Assembly (NCBI GenBank): GCA_021773035.1
Contig: JAJFKU010000056.1
Span: 62,001 to 126,000 of the forward strand
Direction: 5' to 3'
DNA: 64,000 bases
From: Woeseiaceae bacterium
GTDB taxonomy: Bacteria > Pseudomonadota > Gammaproteobacteria > Steroidobacterales > Woeseiaceae
In this document: positions 27,017 to 35,602 of the stretch, one piece after another
Numbering within the stretch: position 1 is the first letter of the stretch
How the letters are laid out: each line of letters begins with the position of its first letter
The notes under the pieces: generated by a model
What the model was told of the DNA's origin: nothing
What the model saw: only the letters and a program-made list of their open reading frames with translations
Databases searched by the model: none
Translations under genes and position numbers: made by a program

Positions 27017-27415
27017 TTGGGATCGAACACAGAACGACTTTTGAAGTTAGTCGGGCCAATTCACATAGTCGGCGGTCTGATACTCTTTGCAAGCGGCTTT
27101 TCCACCACGGCATTATCCTTCCTGGAGTCCGTGTTTCCGGCCACACCGCACGTCGCCTGGTCGCCATTTTTTGTCGCTGTTTTCGGTCCGACCGTCGCGA
27201 GTTGGGGCCTGCTGTTCGGTGCACTCGTCGATCACTTTTTTGCCGCGCCTTCCATCCATACGTGGCGCATCCTGCTGCTATCGCTGATCCTCTGGGCACC
27301 GCTCGATACAGCACTGTGCCTCGCCTATCGTTTTTACAGCGGAGCAGTCCTGAACCTGATCGTCTTCACAGTAATTACAGTCCTGTTAGTCGCCGCCAGG
27401 CGGCGCATTAGATAA
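27017..27415 (+). CDS. Small membrane protein of unknown function, about four transmembrane segments
   Basis: About 132 residues, with hydrophobic stretches PIHIVGGLILFASGF, WSPFFVAVFGPTVASWGLLFGALVDHFF, WRILLLSLILWAPLDTALCL and VLNLIVFTVITVLLVA, and a basic C-terminus. No known family is recognised. No ATG exists in this part. The TTG at 27017 is the best start, 49 bp after the NUDIX stop and after GGGACGG; a longer frame from 26897 would overlap the NUDIX gene by 71 bp. The stop overlaps pxpC (opposite strand) by 8 bp. Confidence 0.6.
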   Translation: MGSNTERLLKLVGPIHIVGGLILFASGFSTTALSFLESVFPATPHVAWSPFFVAVFGPTVASWGLLFGALVDHFFAAPSIHTWRILLLSLILWAPLDTALCLAYRFYSGAVLNLIVFTVITVLLVAARRRIR

Positions 27416-28346
27416 CGCGGTCGATATCCGGCAACCACTCCTTCCAGTAAGCGTGCTTCTCGTGCAACTCACGGGCCGCATCGGCTTCGCTACGTTCTAT
27501 TAAACTGAGACTGTCACCGGGCCTGAGCTGACCAAGTGGATGCATGTCCAGCCTGGCAAGCTTGGCGACTCGCGGGTATCCGCCGCTTGTCTGTGCATCA
27601 ACCGACATCAGGAACAGGCTGCCATCCCCGGGACACTGGACGATGCCGGGAAAGACCGGCGAACTCGCCATACCCGCCAGCGATTCCGTCGTGAACGACC
27701 CGCCTTCCAACGCAATGCCCATACGATCACTGCGTTTCGATATCTTGAGTTTTCTGTCGAACAGGTCTGCGGGATGCCGCAGTTCGTGCGTTTCGCAGGA
27801 ACGACATGTTCGTAAGGCCCAACGGTGCGAGATCGGAAACCTGAAGCCAGCCGGCGTCTGCAGCAGCGCACAATCCCGTCTCTCTGACAGTAGCAGCTCA
27901 TCGCCCTTCTGCAATCCCCTGCCCCGGAAGCCTCCCAGTCCCGCCGGCACGTAGGTAGAGGTCGAGCCAAGAAACTCATCCGCCTGCAAACCGCCGGAAA
28001 AAGCCACGTAATTGCGTACGCCTTTCTGCGCCGCGCCAACAACCAGCACGTCGCCGCATCGAACCGGTACCGTCGTATGCAGCCCGACTGGATCGCCATT
28101 CAGCAGGCAAGGCGCTGCAGCACCCGCTATCGCAACCGCCGTGTCGGCGGCGAACTCGAGCGTCACGCCCGTCAACGTCGTTTCCAACGCGGGGACCGAT
28201 GCGGCATTTCCGACAAGCCGGTTCGCCAGCGCCATCGACAAGGGGTCTGCAGGCCCACTCGCCGGTACGCCCAGATGCCGAAAACCTGTTCTTGGATTAC
28301 CCTGGATAGTACTCAGCAAACCGGCTTCGAGAACCCGGACCGTCAT
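27408..28346 (-). CDS. pxpC: 5-oxoprolinase subunit C (biotin-dependent carboxyltransferase-like, KipA)
   Basis: With PxpA and PxpB it forms the ATP-dependent prokaryotic 5-oxoprolinase, which opens the ring of 5-oxoproline (pyroglutamate, a spontaneous glutamine/glutamate damage product) to give glutamate. The 312-residue product shows the AHS2-type pattern: GLLSTIQGNPRTGFRHLGVPASGPADPLSMALANRLVGN near the start and QTSGGYPRVAKLARLDMHPLGQLRPGD near the end. Its ATG overlaps the pxpB stop by 4 bp (ATGA). Confidence 0.93.
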   Translation of the reverse strand: MTVRVLEAGLLSTIQGNPRTGFRHLGVPASGPADPLSMALANRLVGNAASVPALETTLTGVTLEFAADTAVAIAGAAAPCLLNGDPVGLHTTVPVRCGDVLVVGAAQKGVRNYVAFSGGLQADEFLGSTSTYVPAGLGGFRGRGLQKGDELLLSERRDCALLQTPAGFRFPISHRWALRTCRSCETHELRHPADLFDRKLKISKRSDRMGIALEGGSFTTESLAGMASSPVFPGIVQCPGDGSLFLMSVDAQTSGGYPRVAKLARLDMHPLGQLRPGDSLSLIERSEADAARELHEKHAYWKEWLPDIDRVI

Positions 28347-28978
28347 GATCGCCCGACATCCACAAAGCGCAGCTTCATGCCCGGCTGCAGCACGAACGGT
28401 TCGCTCGACGCTGCATCGAACAACCGCAACGATGTCTGGCCAATAACAGGCCAGCCACCGGGTCCCGGCAGGGCATACAGGCCGGTCCGGCCTTCGGCAA
28501 TCCCTACCGAGCCTGCAGCAACCCGGACACGCGGCTTAGTCAATCGCGGCACACTGAGTCGCTCCTTCGCCGGACCTATGTAGGCAAAGCCTGGTGTGAA
28601 CCCAAGCATATCCACTTCGTATTCCGAGGCGGTGTGCAGCGCGATAAATTCTTCTTCAGTCAGCTGCAGCCGGGCACAAACCCATCCAAGGTCGGCGCCC
28701 GCCTGCCCTCCGTAAACAACGGGAATCTCCACCGTTGGCAGAACCGACACAGCGCCAGACGAGCGTTCCTCGGCGGATTCACGAATCTGCTTTTGCGCCG
28801 TATCGCGGTTCATTACGGCGATATCGTAGCGCACGACAACGCTGGCGATACCGGCAACAACTTCGAGCCACTCGCCGTGATTGCGCAATTGTTTCGCCAG
28901 CGATTGCGCCTCTCGCGGCCCGGCAGTCGCGATACTGATAAGGTCATCACCGGCCGACGGCACGAATCGCAATCCCAT
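28343..28978 (-). CDS. pxpB: 5-oxoprolinase subunit B (KipI-like allophanate hydrolase domain)
   Basis: Partner of PxpC in 5-oxoprolinase. The 211-residue product begins MGLRFVPSAGDDLISIATAG and contains the AHS1/KipI features VEIPVVYGGQAGADL, EFIALHTASEYEVDMLGFTPGFAYIG, RVRVAAGSVGIAEGRTGLYALPGPGGWPVIG. The ATG at 28978 is chosen because the homologous N-terminus starts there; it overlaps the end of pxpA by 32 bp. An ORF extension to 29185 is non-homologous antisense-like sequence of the pxpA region. Confidence 0.93.
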   Translation of the reverse strand: MGLRFVPSAGDDLISIATAGPREAQSLAKQLRNHGEWLEVVAGIASVVVRYDIAVMNRDTAQKQIRESAEERSSGAVSVLPTVEIPVVYGGQAGADLGWVCARLQLTEEEFIALHTASEYEVDMLGFTPGFAYIGPAKERLSVPRLTKPRVRVAAGSVGIAEGRTGLYALPGPGGWPVIGQTSLRLFDAASSEPFVLQPGMKLRFVDVGRS

Positions 28979-29651
28979 GTCTTTCCAGCTCCTCGCGGGT
29001 GGCTCTTGCCACGTCTGCCGCGTCCGGTGTGTCGCCGTGAATGCAGAGCGTGTCTGCCCGGTCCACAAGCGCCAGCGCCTGCGACAAAATGGTGTCCAGG
29101 TCCCGATGCAATGCGCCGGGCTCGGAACGCGGCAAGAGCTGTCCCTCGCCGTCATAAGCTCGATCGATAAAACCCTCGGCAACAAAGCGCGCCGAGTATT
29201 CTGCAGCAGCCTTGTCGAGTTCGCTGTTTGCCAGCGCCACCACCGCAGCGCCGGGCGCCGCCGTAGCTATGGCGTCGACGACAACCCTCGCCAGCTGCGC
29301 GTCGACAGCCGCATCGTTGTACAGCGCCCCGTGCGGTTTTACGTGAGTCAGGCTCGCGCCTTGTGTGTCCACCATCGCGGCCAGCGACCCGATCTGCGCG
29401 ATGAGCGATTCACGCAGGCCTTCGCCCCGCAGATAGCCGCTGCGCCTGCCGAAGCCGTCCTTGTCCGGGTACGATGGATGCGCACCGATGGCAACGCCAT
29501 TGGCGATTGCGGCAGCAACCGTCTGGCGCATACTCTCGTGGTCACCCGCGTGCCCCCCGCAGGCGATGTTGCAGCTGGTCACTATCGTCAGCAGCTCAGC
29601 ATCGCAGGAGTCCCCTTCGCCAAGATCCGCATTAAGATCGATATTCGTCAC
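28947..29651 (-). CDS. pxpA: 5-oxoprolinase subunit A (LamB/YcsF family)
   Basis: The 234-residue product has the family signature DLNADLGEGD at the N-terminus, SCNIACGGHAGD, IGAHPSYPD, FGRR, HVKPHGALYN and the C-terminal DTLCIHGDTPDAADVA. It starts with GTG at 29651, inside the stop of rsgA (GTGA overlap), so translation is coupled to rsgA. This gives the unit rsgA-pxpA-pxpB-pxpC with every junction overlapping. Confidence 0.94.
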   Translation of the reverse strand: MTNIDLNADLGEGDSCDAELLTIVTSCNIACGGHAGDHESMRQTVAAAIANGVAIGAHPSYPDKDGFGRRSGYLRGEGLRESLIAQIGSLAAMVDTQGASLTHVKPHGALYNDAAVDAQLARVVVDAIATAAPGAAVVALANSELDKAAAEYSARFVAEGFIDRAYDGEGQLLPRSEPGALHRDLDTILSQALALVDRADTLCIHGDTPDAADVARATREELERHGIAIRAVGR

Positions 29652-30697
29652 TCGGTCCGGCCACGCTTGCGCTGCTGCTGTTCGGACAGCACGGATTTAT
29701 ACAGCTTGCCCAGACCCTTGTCTCGTGAGCGTCGTTCCGCCAGCGTCTCGGTGTTGCGCCGGTCTTCGGACTGCAACTTGCGGTAGCGCCGCAGGCGGTC
29801 GGCCTCGAGCTTCCCGTCCTCGATGGCTTTTTGCACCGCACAGCCCGGTTCGGTGTTGTGCCCGCAGTCAGCGAAGCGGCAGCGCTCCGCAAGACTGGCG
29901 ATATCGCTGAATACCTCGTCCAGTGCATCGCCGACATCGACCAGCTGCAGCTCCCGCATACCCGGCGTATCGATCAGCCAGCCGCCCTCGGGAAGCCGGT
30001 GCATTGAGCGGCTGGTGGTCGTATGACGGCCGCGCTGATCGTCCTCGCGTACCGCCGATGTCGTCTGTTCCGACTCAGACAAGGTATTGATGACGGTCGA
30101 TTTTCCGACACCCGAGGACCCCAGCAAGGCGACCGTCTGGCCAGCCGTACACCACTGCCTGAGCACCGCAACCTGGTCTGCGTCGCGAGCATCCAGGGTC
30201 TCGACCAGGAGACCTGGCGATAGTTTGCCAGCCGCCGCGGCAAACTCCTGTGGCGAGCGAGCGAGGTCGCTTTTGGTAATGACAATGACCGGAAACGCAC
30301 CGGCGTCATGCGCTATCGCGAGATAGCGCTCAAGACGAGCAATATTGAAGTCGCGATTCGCCGACGTGACGATAAACAAGGTATCGACATTAGCCGCAAT
30401 CGACTGGACTTCACCCGCAGTGCCCGCAGCCCGGCGCTGGAACAGGGCGAAGGGCTGCAGGCGTCGCTGAATCTGCGGGCCCGCATCGTCGAGTAATAGC
30501 CAATCGCCGACGGTAATTCCCATGGTCGCACTGCGGGCGTTCAGCGCGACCGTCAGCCGACCGCTAACGCCCACCACTTCGACACGGTCGCGGTGCACGT
30601 TCAGCACACGCGCCACGGTGTTCTGTTGAACCGGGTCGAGCTGCGACTGGAAATGCGGCCGCCAACCCAGACTATGTAACGAAACCTCAGTGCTCAT
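29648..30697 (-). CDS. rsgA: Small ribosomal subunit biogenesis GTPase RsgA
   Basis: A circularly permuted GTPase that checks late 30S maturation. The 349-residue product has an N-terminal OB fold and the permuted G motifs in the order G4 (ITKSDLA), G1 (LLGSSGVGKST) and G3 (DTPGM). A C-terminal zinc-binding region (CRFADCGHNTEPGCAV) follows, with a Lys/Arg-rich tail. The ATG at 30697 begins the conserved part; the frame continues upstream but runs into the divergent SDR gene. The SDR start is only 30 bp away, so the two promoters overlap. Confidence 0.94.
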   Translation of the reverse strand: MSTEVSLHSLGWRPHFQSQLDPVQQNTVARVLNVHRDRVEVVGVSGRLTVALNARSATMGITVGDWLLLDDAGPQIQRRLQPFALFQRRAAGTAGEVQSIAANVDTLFIVTSANRDFNIARLERYLAIAHDAGAFPVIVITKSDLARSPQEFAAAAGKLSPGLLVETLDARDADQVAVLRQWCTAGQTVALLGSSGVGKSTVINTLSESEQTTSAVREDDQRGRHTTTSRSMHRLPEGGWLIDTPGMRELQLVDVGDALDEVFSDIASLAERCRFADCGHNTEPGCAVQKAIEDGKLEADRLRRYRKLQSEDRRNTETLAERRSRDKGLGKLYKSVLSEQQQRKRGRTE

Positions 30698-30727
30698 GGG
30701 ATACACTGGATACCACGATATGAGTCC

Positions 30728-31474
30728 ATGGGGAAGATCATGAGCGTCGCTCTTGTTACAGGTGCCAGTTCCGGCATAGGCGCAGCCACCGCAATTGCAT
30801 TCGCGGAGGCCGGCTGGGAGGTTATGGCGGCCGGTCGTAACGAGGGCCGACTGGAGGAAGTTGCAGACGTTTCCGAGCGAATAGCGATCTGGAGCGGTGA
30901 ACTCACCGAGTCGGAAGAATGCGACGAACTCGTCGCCGACACGATCGATGAGTTCGGCCTTATCGATTGCCTGGTCAACTCGGCTGGTATCCTGCTGCGC
31001 GGCGATGCGATCACGACAAGCGATGATGAGTGGCGCGATACGCTGACCATCAATCTCGACGTACCCTTCTACCTGAGTCGCGCGGCAATGCCTCACTTAC
31101 AGAAGAGCCGTGGCAGCATCGTCAACGTTTCGTCGAACTGGGGGCTGCAGGCGGGCGCGAACGCCGTCGCTTACTGTGCCAGCAAAGGCGCATTAATCAT
31201 GCTGACCAAGGCAATGGCATTGGACTGCGCTGCCGACGGCGTGCGCATCAACGCGGTTTGTCCGGGCGGGGTCGATACACCCATGCTTGCCGCCGGTGCC
31301 GAGCTGGCCGACAAGGAGCCCGAGGAGTTTCTTGCCGAAATCGCGGAATTCAGTCCGAACGGCCGCATCGCCACGCCGGAAGAAATCGCCGGTCTGGCGC
31401 TTTTCCTGGCAAGCGATGCCGCCAGCCACATCACCGGAACCGCCATCCCCATCGACGGCGGCTTATCCGCGTAA
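30728..31474 (+). CDS. SDR-family NAD(P)-dependent oxidoreductase
   Basis: The 248-residue product is a classical short-chain dehydrogenase: TGASSGIG (cofactor binding), NSAG, a Ser in VNVSSNWGLQ, and the catalytic pair Y-C-A-S-K. It ends with the C-terminal GTAIPIDGGLSA. NVDV-like residues do not reveal the substrate. The start is ambiguous: ATG at 30728 or ATG at 30740 (four residues shorter, after GGGG). The gene converges on pmbA with a 5-bp gap and no visible terminator. Confidence 0.9.
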   Translation: MGKIMSVALVTGASSGIGAATAIAFAEAGWEVMAAGRNEGRLEEVADVSERIAIWSGELTESEECDELVADTIDEFGLIDCLVNSAGILLRGDAITTSDDEWRDTLTINLDVPFYLSRAAMPHLQKSRGSIVNVSSNWGLQAGANAVAYCASKGALIMLTKAMALDCAADGVRINAVCPGGVDTPMLAAGAELADKEPEEFLAEIAEFSPNGRIATPEEIAGLALFLASDAASHITGTAIPIDGGLSA

Positions 31475-31479
31475 CCGCG

Positions 31480-32796
31480 TCAGACGCCAGAGAAATCTAC
31501 GCCGGCAAAGACCAGCGACGGCGATAAGGTCGACGAGTACGGGTAGACGTCATTGCCGACCATCTCGAGTCGGCTAAACAAATCGCGCAGATTGCCCGTA
31601 ACGTTCATCTCTCCGACCGGCCGGCCTATCTCGCCGTTCTCGATCATGTGACCGCGAATTCCGAGTGAGAAATCACCGGTCGTGTTGTCGGCGTTGCCAC
31701 CGAGCCACGACGTCACGTAAACACCGTCACCGACATCGGACAACAGTTCGGCCAGTGATTTGTCGCCGGTAGCCAATCGCCGATTGGAGGATGACCCCGT
31801 CGTCGGTGCCATTCCGGCTTTCCGGCCATAGTAGGTGTCGACATACAGATTCTTGACGACGCCGCCTTCGACGATCGGAATGACCTTGGCGGAGATCCCT
31901 TCATTGTCATAGTGGCGTGACGAAAAGCCGCGCTTGATCAGCGGATCGTCGATGATCGTCAGTTTATCGCTGAAGGCCTTTTCGCCGACCAGCTCAGCCC
32001 AGTACGACTGCCCCTGCTGCACGCGCCGTGCATTCGCCGGCCCAAGCAGGCGACCGATCAAGGAACCCGCAACCCTCGAATCCACAACCATCGCCGCCTT
32101 AACCGTCGGCCCCTTTTCTGCATTGAGCCGTGACAGGACACGCTGCATCGCCGTACTGGCGACAGTCGATGCCTCGGGCAGCGTCTCGATATGCTGACCG
32201 CCGACATAAAAACTGTCTTCCGCGCGTTTATCACCCTGGTCTCGCAGCGTGATCTCCGACCCGTACCAGCAATACGTCGACTGCCTGGTACCCGAAAACC
32301 CGTTGCTGCTAACCGACGCCGACTGGCTGCTGCCATCGTAAACGCCGGCAGTCGCCGAGATTACTTTCTCATGATCCGTGGCGACGGCATCGAGCGCCTC
32401 ACACCAGGCCAGGCGCTGCTCGCGACTGATATCCGCGACCGACGCATCGACGAGGTCCAGATCAACGTCCGGCCGGTTTGCAAACAACTCTTCCGGTGTA
32501 ACCTGCCGAAATTCATCCGGCTCCAGAGCTCTTGTTATTGCAACCGCTTCCGAGACGAAGCTTGTCAGCCGTTCCGGATTGAGGTCAGTGGTCTGGTGAC
32601 TGGAGTAGCGGCCTGCAGCATAAACCTGGATACCCAGGCCCTGTGAAGTCGTGTCCTTGACCTTCTCCAGCGCACCGTCACGATACTCGAAGGTAACGTC
32701 GCGGCTTTGATTTATCGATGCGGCAGCCTCGTCGGCACCCGCTGCTTTGGCGAGCTCGACGGCTTTAAGTGCCTGCGTTGTGAGATCAGCTGACAT
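31480..32796 (-). CDS. pmbA: TldE/PmbA metalloprotease subunit
   Basis: Non-catalytic partner of TldD; in E. coli the pair forms a heterodimer that degrades unfolded peptides and matures microcin B17. The 438-residue product shows the family pattern: FEYRDGALEKVKDTTSQGLGIQVY, LGPANARRVQQGQSYW, DNEGISAKVIPIVEGGVVKNLYVDTYYGRKAG and WLGGNADNTTGDFSLGIRGHMIENGEIGRPV. There is no signal peptide. The start overlaps the tldD stop by 11 bp, so subunit synthesis is coupled. Confidence 0.93.
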   Translation of the reverse strand: MSADLTTQALKAVELAKAAGADEAAASINQSRDVTFEYRDGALEKVKDTTSQGLGIQVYAAGRYSSHQTTDLNPERLTSFVSEAVAITRALEPDEFRQVTPEELFANRPDVDLDLVDASVADISREQRLAWCEALDAVATDHEKVISATAGVYDGSSQSASVSSNGFSGTRQSTYCWYGSEITLRDQGDKRAEDSFYVGGQHIETLPEASTVASTAMQRVLSRLNAEKGPTVKAAMVVDSRVAGSLIGRLLGPANARRVQQGQSYWAELVGEKAFSDKLTIIDDPLIKRGFSSRHYDNEGISAKVIPIVEGGVVKNLYVDTYYGRKAGMAPTTGSSSNRRLATGDKSLAELLSDVGDGVYVTSWLGGNADNTTGDFSLGIRGHMIENGEIGRPVGEMNVTGNLRDLFSRLEMVGNDVYPYSSTLSPSLVFAGVDFSGV

Positions 32797-34327
32797 TTTC
32801 GCCTCCTACCGTCATGTTGGAGACCAGTACCGTTGGTATGCCCTGTGACACCGGAACGCTTTGGCCGTTCTTGCCGCAGGTCCAACCGCCGGTGTCCAGT
32901 CGCGCATCGTTCGCCACCATCGTAATTCGTTTCAGCGATTCCGGGCCGTTACCGATAATGTTCACATCCTTGATGGGTGCCGTAACCTTGCCACCCTCAA
33001 CAAGCCAGCCGTTCTTCACGTAGAAAGTGTAGTCGCCGGCGCCGATCTGCACCTGGCCGTTGGTATAGGTCTCGCAGATAATGCCGTGATCGACTGCCGC
33101 AATGATCTCGTCCTTCGTATGCGGCCCATCCTCCATAAAAGTGCAGCTCATACGCGGCATTGGCGAGTACTGGTAGGACTCGCGCCGCCCCGAGCCTGTC
33201 GGCGCGATACCGTACTGCGCCGCGCTGATCTGGTCATGCAAATAGGATTTCAGGATACCGTTCTCAACCATTACAGTCCTTCCGGCCTTGTTACCCTCAT
33301 CGTCGTAATTGAGCGCGCCGCGTTCGCGTGGAATATCGGCCTGGTCGACGACGGTGACGAAAGGTTCTGCCACCTTTTTGCCGATCATATCCGAGTAGAT
33401 GCTGGTCCCTTTGCGATTGAAGTCTGCCTCCATACCGTGCCCGATTGCCTCGTGCAGCAATATGCCGCTGGCACCGGAGGCAAGAATGACCGGCATTTCT
33501 CCAGCCGGTGGTCGAATCGCCTCGAACTGGATCATTGTTCGATCGACTGCCTCGTCAATCATCGTCGTGAGACGATCTTCCGAAAACCAGGAAAATTCCT
33601 CGCGTGCTGCGATGTTGGCGTAGCCGGTCTGCGTTTCATCTCCCTTCTTCGCGGTAACAACGACCGTCGCTCTGGCCATCGGCCTGTGGTCGGTAACGAG
33701 CTTGCCATCCAGCGTTGCGATCATCACTCGCTCGTCGGCATCGGCCCAGTACACAGCGACTTTTTCGATCGCCAGGTCCCTGGATTTTGCGGTGCGCTCG
33801 ATGAACTTCATGACCGGCAGCTTCTGATCAACGCCGACGTCTGCCCACGGCACGCTGGTTGTGTACAAATCGCCGCTTTCGAGCGGATTAAACGACTGTG
33901 GTGTAACGACCCTCGATCCCGAGGCAATGGCCGAGGCCGTTCGCGCCGCCGCCAGCATGGAGGCCAAGGTCAGGTCCTCGGTGAAGGCATAGCCCGTTTG
34001 ATCGCCGATAACCACACGCAGGCCAACCCCTTGCTCGATACCCGAGTTCGCCTTGCTGACGATACCGTCCTCCAGCGTCAGATGGTTGCTGCGCGTATGC
34101 TGGAAGTAAAGATCCGCGGTATCGGCACCGCGCGACGTCAGTTCCGACATCACCCGGGCGGCCACCGCCTGATCGACGCCAAACCACTCCATGAACGGGT
34201 TTTCCGGCGTAGCGGAAGCGATCGCCGTCGCTGTTTGCACGCCGCAGCCGGAAAGAAAGCCCGGCAGCGTGACAATCGCACTGCCCGCCGCGACCGTACT
34301 TAGAAAATCTCTGCGCTTGATGGTCAT
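32786..34327 (-). CDS. tldD: TldD metalloprotease subunit with a Tat signal peptide
   Basis: The 513-residue product has the zinc-binding HEAIGHGMEADF helix and the C-terminal TCGKNGQSVPVSQGIPTVLVSNMTVGG typical of TldD, so it is the catalytic subunit. Unusually, it begins MTIKRRDFLSTVAAGSAIVTLPGFLSGCG: a twin-arginine motif, a hydrophobic stretch and a lipobox-like LSGC, predicting export by Tat and perhaps lipidation. Classical TldD is cytoplasmic. Its TldE partner, encoded just downstream, has no signal. The overlap of the two genes is 11 bp. Confidence 0.92.
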   Translation of the reverse strand: MTIKRRDFLSTVAAGSAIVTLPGFLSGCGVQTATAIASATPENPFMEWFGVDQAVAARVMSELTSRGADTADLYFQHTRSNHLTLEDGIVSKANSGIEQGVGLRVVIGDQTGYAFTEDLTLASMLAAARTASAIASGSRVVTPQSFNPLESGDLYTTSVPWADVGVDQKLPVMKFIERTAKSRDLAIEKVAVYWADADERVMIATLDGKLVTDHRPMARATVVVTAKKGDETQTGYANIAAREEFSWFSEDRLTTMIDEAVDRTMIQFEAIRPPAGEMPVILASGASGILLHEAIGHGMEADFNRKGTSIYSDMIGKKVAEPFVTVVDQADIPRERGALNYDDEGNKAGRTVMVENGILKSYLHDQISAAQYGIAPTGSGRRESYQYSPMPRMSCTFMEDGPHTKDEIIAAVDHGIICETYTNGQVQIGAGDYTFYVKNGWLVEGGKVTAPIKDVNIIGNGPESLKRITMVANDARLDTGGWTCGKNGQSVPVSQGIPTVLVSNMTVGGENVS

Positions 34328-34383
34328 GATAATCCCCTATGTAGACCCCGTTTAGATGCGGCAAACGCCCAAAAGGTTGCTAT

Positions 34384-34974
34384 CTAGGTACGACGTGACA
34401 TGGCAAGCCCGATACCCGCAGCCGTCAGGAACGCACCCGTGATGTAGTTTCGCCAGTGAACGTAACGTCCCAGCAGGGAACGGGCCGAGCTCGCGAAAAG
34501 CGCCCACAGCACATCACCGAGGAAGATGACGAGCAAATAAACACCACCGACGAGGGCGAAACGGCCGACCGAGCCGTCACCGACAAACTGCGGTAGAAAC
34601 GCGGCGTTGAACAGCAGTGTTTTGGGATTGATGACCGCAAGCATGCAGCCGCGAAGAAACGCGGTCGGCGAAGCTTCGACCACCTTCAGATCGCTGGCGG
34701 GCGTCCGCCAGGTGCGAATCCCCAGCCAGATCAGGTAGATAACGCCTGCCCAGCGAATCCAGTGCAGCGCATTCGCCGCTGTTTCGACCACGATCGCCAG
34801 CCCGGCAACGACGATGGCCAGCTGGATAGCCACGCCGACGGTCGTTCCCAGCACGGTCATTACACCCGCTCGAAAACCGGACTGCAGACTGTTGGCAACG
34901 ATTAGCGCCACATTCGGCCCCGGGATCATAACCAGGAACGCCGTGGCGATGATAAGAGCAGTGATCGTATTCAT
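34384..34974 (-). CDS. LysE/RhtB-family amino-acid exporter
   Basis: The 196-residue product is a six-helix membrane protein with the family start ALIIATAFLVMIPGPNVALIVANSLQSGFRAGVMTVLGTTVG (MxPGPN motif) and RWAGVIYLIWLGIRTWR. FLRGCMLAVINPKTLLFNAAFLPQF follows, where the NPK element is conserved. It exports amino acids or related metabolites; specificity is not predictable. It lies 1 bp after the rhomboid gene stop and 56 bp before tldD. Confidence 0.9.
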   Translation of the reverse strand: MNTITALIIATAFLVMIPGPNVALIVANSLQSGFRAGVMTVLGTTVGVAIQLAIVVAGLAIVVETAANALHWIRWAGVIYLIWLGIRTWRTPASDLKVVEASPTAFLRGCMLAVINPKTLLFNAAFLPQFVGDGSVGRFALVGGVYLLVIFLGDVLWALFASSARSLLGRYVHWRNYITGAFLTAAGIGLAMSRRT

Positions 34975-34975
34975 G

Positions 34976-35602
34976 TCAACGGCCTCCTCGCCGGCCCCAG
35001 TGCTTGATGAGCGCGAAGCCGAAAATCATACCACCGAGATGGGCGAAATTGGCGATGCCGTTGTCAATGCCACTAAAGCCCATGGACAACTCGAAAAGGC
35101 CAAGCAGAATGACGAAGTATTTCGCCTTTATCGGGATCGGTGGAAACAACAGCATGACGCGGCGCTCGGGGAACGCCATGCCGTAGGCAAGCAGAAGACC
35201 CAAAACACCGCCCGAGGCACCGATCGTGGGTGCACTACCGTCCTGAATTACGCCGACCAGCAGCTGCACAATGCCTGCGCCAACGACGCAGGTCATGTAA
35301 TAGGTCAGGAATCGACGGGGGCCCATGATCAGTTCCAGTTCCCGGCCGAACATCCACAACATCAGCATATTGAAGATGATGTGCATCATCGTGCGCTGGC
35401 TATGCATGAAACCATAGGTGACAAGCTGCCAGGGCATGAAGCGTGTGTCCTCGAGCGGAAACAGCGCAAACAGGCCGAACATCTCCCGGGGCATTGCCCA
35501 CTGCGCCGCAAACACGAGTCCGTTCGCGATCAGCAGGAAGAAAATGATGTCGGGGATTGCGCTGCCGTTGGTCGGTCGTCGGCGATAGGCGGGCTGGTTC
35601 AT
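34976..35602 (-). CDS. Rhomboid-family intramembrane serine protease
   Basis: The 208-residue, six-helix membrane protein has the catalytic dyad Ser in G-A-S-G-G (TIGASGGVLGLLLAYG) and His in NFAHLGGMIFGF. Upstream it has QLVTYGFMHSQRTMMHIIFNMLMLWMFG (the HxxxN oxyanion region) and GPRRFLTYYM. It cleaves transmembrane substrates near the membrane surface; the substrate is unknown. The ATG overlaps the amidohydrolase stop by 4 bp (ATGA). Confidence 0.93.
   Translation of the reverse strand: MNQPAYRRRPTNGSAIPDIIFFLLIANGLVFAAQWAMPREMFGLFALFPLEDTRFMPWQLVTYGFMHSQRTMMHIIFNMLMLWMFGRELELIMGPRRFLTYYMTCVVGAGIVQLLVGVIQDGSAPTIGASGGVLGLLLAYGMAFPERRVMLLFPPIPIKAKYFVILLGLFELSMGFSGIDNGIANFAHLGGMIFGFALIKHWGRRGGR

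Noticed and set aside
32861..34303. A 480-residue plus-strand ORF
   Set aside because: It lies entirely antisense to tldD, whose sequence matches its family along its length; the ORF has no RBS or recognisable motif and is a high-GC shadow.
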